5,359 nucleotides of DNA, taken from Pseudomonadota bacterium (GTDB lineage Bacteria; Desulfobacterota; Desulfobulbia; Desulfobulbales; Desulfobulbaceae). Location: the NCBI GenBank assembly GCA_009782165.1, contig WQUH01000113.1, positions 1 to 5,359 of the forward strand, in the 5' to 3' direction. Made by a program: the position numbers and the translations under genes. The notes beneath the pieces are model-generated. The model had not been told where the DNA came from. It saw only the letters and a list, made by a program, of their open reading frames with translations, and ran no database searches. Below are positions 5,301 through 5,359 of the stretch, piece after piece (positions within the stretch are counted from its first letter, which is position 1; each line of letters opens with the position of its first letter).

Positions 5301-5359
5301 CAAAAAAAAGGGCGCCCGCGTGAGCGGCGGCTGCGCCGTCCCTTCGCCTGCTCGCCGTG

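Larger units (their letters stand above)
5105..5359. repeat. Palindrome-rich composite repeat region reaching the right edge
   Basis: No gene is supported here. At least five inverted repeats lie in succession: ATTCCGCG/CGCGGAAT (5150-5157/5175-5182), a GTTCCCA-type palindrome (5194-5219), CGCCC/GGGCG (5253-5257/5261-5265), a T8/A8 hairpin (5267-5300) and CGGCG/CGCCG (5325-5329/5334-5338). The segment GCATTGCGAGCCGAAGGA near 5114-5131 and the GTCATTCCGCG motif look like the dispersed intergenic repeats of many proteobacteria. I infer a cluster of REP- or MITE-like elements; there is no transposase, and whether the units recur elsewhere in this genome cannot be seen. Frames through it are repeat translations. 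Confidence 0.6.

Noticed and set aside
5105..5359. CRISPR array
   Set aside because: The palindromes differ from each other and there is no regular repeat-spacer periodicity.

Overview
The window is GC-rich bacterial chromosome, with G/C favoured at third codon positions and long spurious antisense frames. The gene set (short-chain acyl-CoA enzymes, a COG2509-type flavoprotein, Orn, MqsA) fits a proteobacterium. A deltaproteobacterial/Desulfobacterota-like anaerobe is my best guess, but no marker gene proves it.

Layout. A leftward block fills positions 1-3618. In order of transcription it holds a COG2509-type FAD-dependent dehydrogenase (3618-2203), ridA (2206-1826, overlapping the previous stop by ATGA), a roughly 290-bp intergenic stretch, a crotonase/enoyl-CoA hydratase (1535-741), and the start of a thiolase (706 to beyond the left edge). 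The 290-bp stretch carries a good sigma70-type promoter (TTGACA-N17-TAGAAA) whose -35 box touches an 8-bp inverted repeat. The block therefore probably splits into a flavoprotein-ridA operon and a crotonase-thiolase operon. A 396-bp divergent gap (3619-4014) separates it from the rightward oligoribonuclease gene orn (4015-4560). A leftward mqsA antitoxin gene (5075-4674) converges on orn. From about 5105 to the right edge there is only palindrome-rich repeat DNA.

How the genes may work together. Crotonase and thiolase catalyse consecutive or near-consecutive steps of beta-oxidation or C4-CoA interconversion. RidA removes reactive enamine/imine intermediates, and its tight coupling to a flavoprotein of unknown substrate is a functional hint. 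Orn degrades the last 2-5-nt RNA pieces and pGpG. MqsA is a Zn-binding/HTH antitoxin and repressor.

Most interesting point. mqsA has no intact mqsR toxin gene in the window. The bases just upstream of it, read in the frame expected for mqsR, still encode a short tail (V-S-F-K-E, then L and a stop overlapping ATGA) that resembles the C-terminus of MqsR. Repeat DNA lies directly beyond. This looks like a decayed toxin-antitoxin locus in which the toxin was lost and the antitoxin/repressor kept. I see no clearly new multi-gene system; the other findings are smaller leads.
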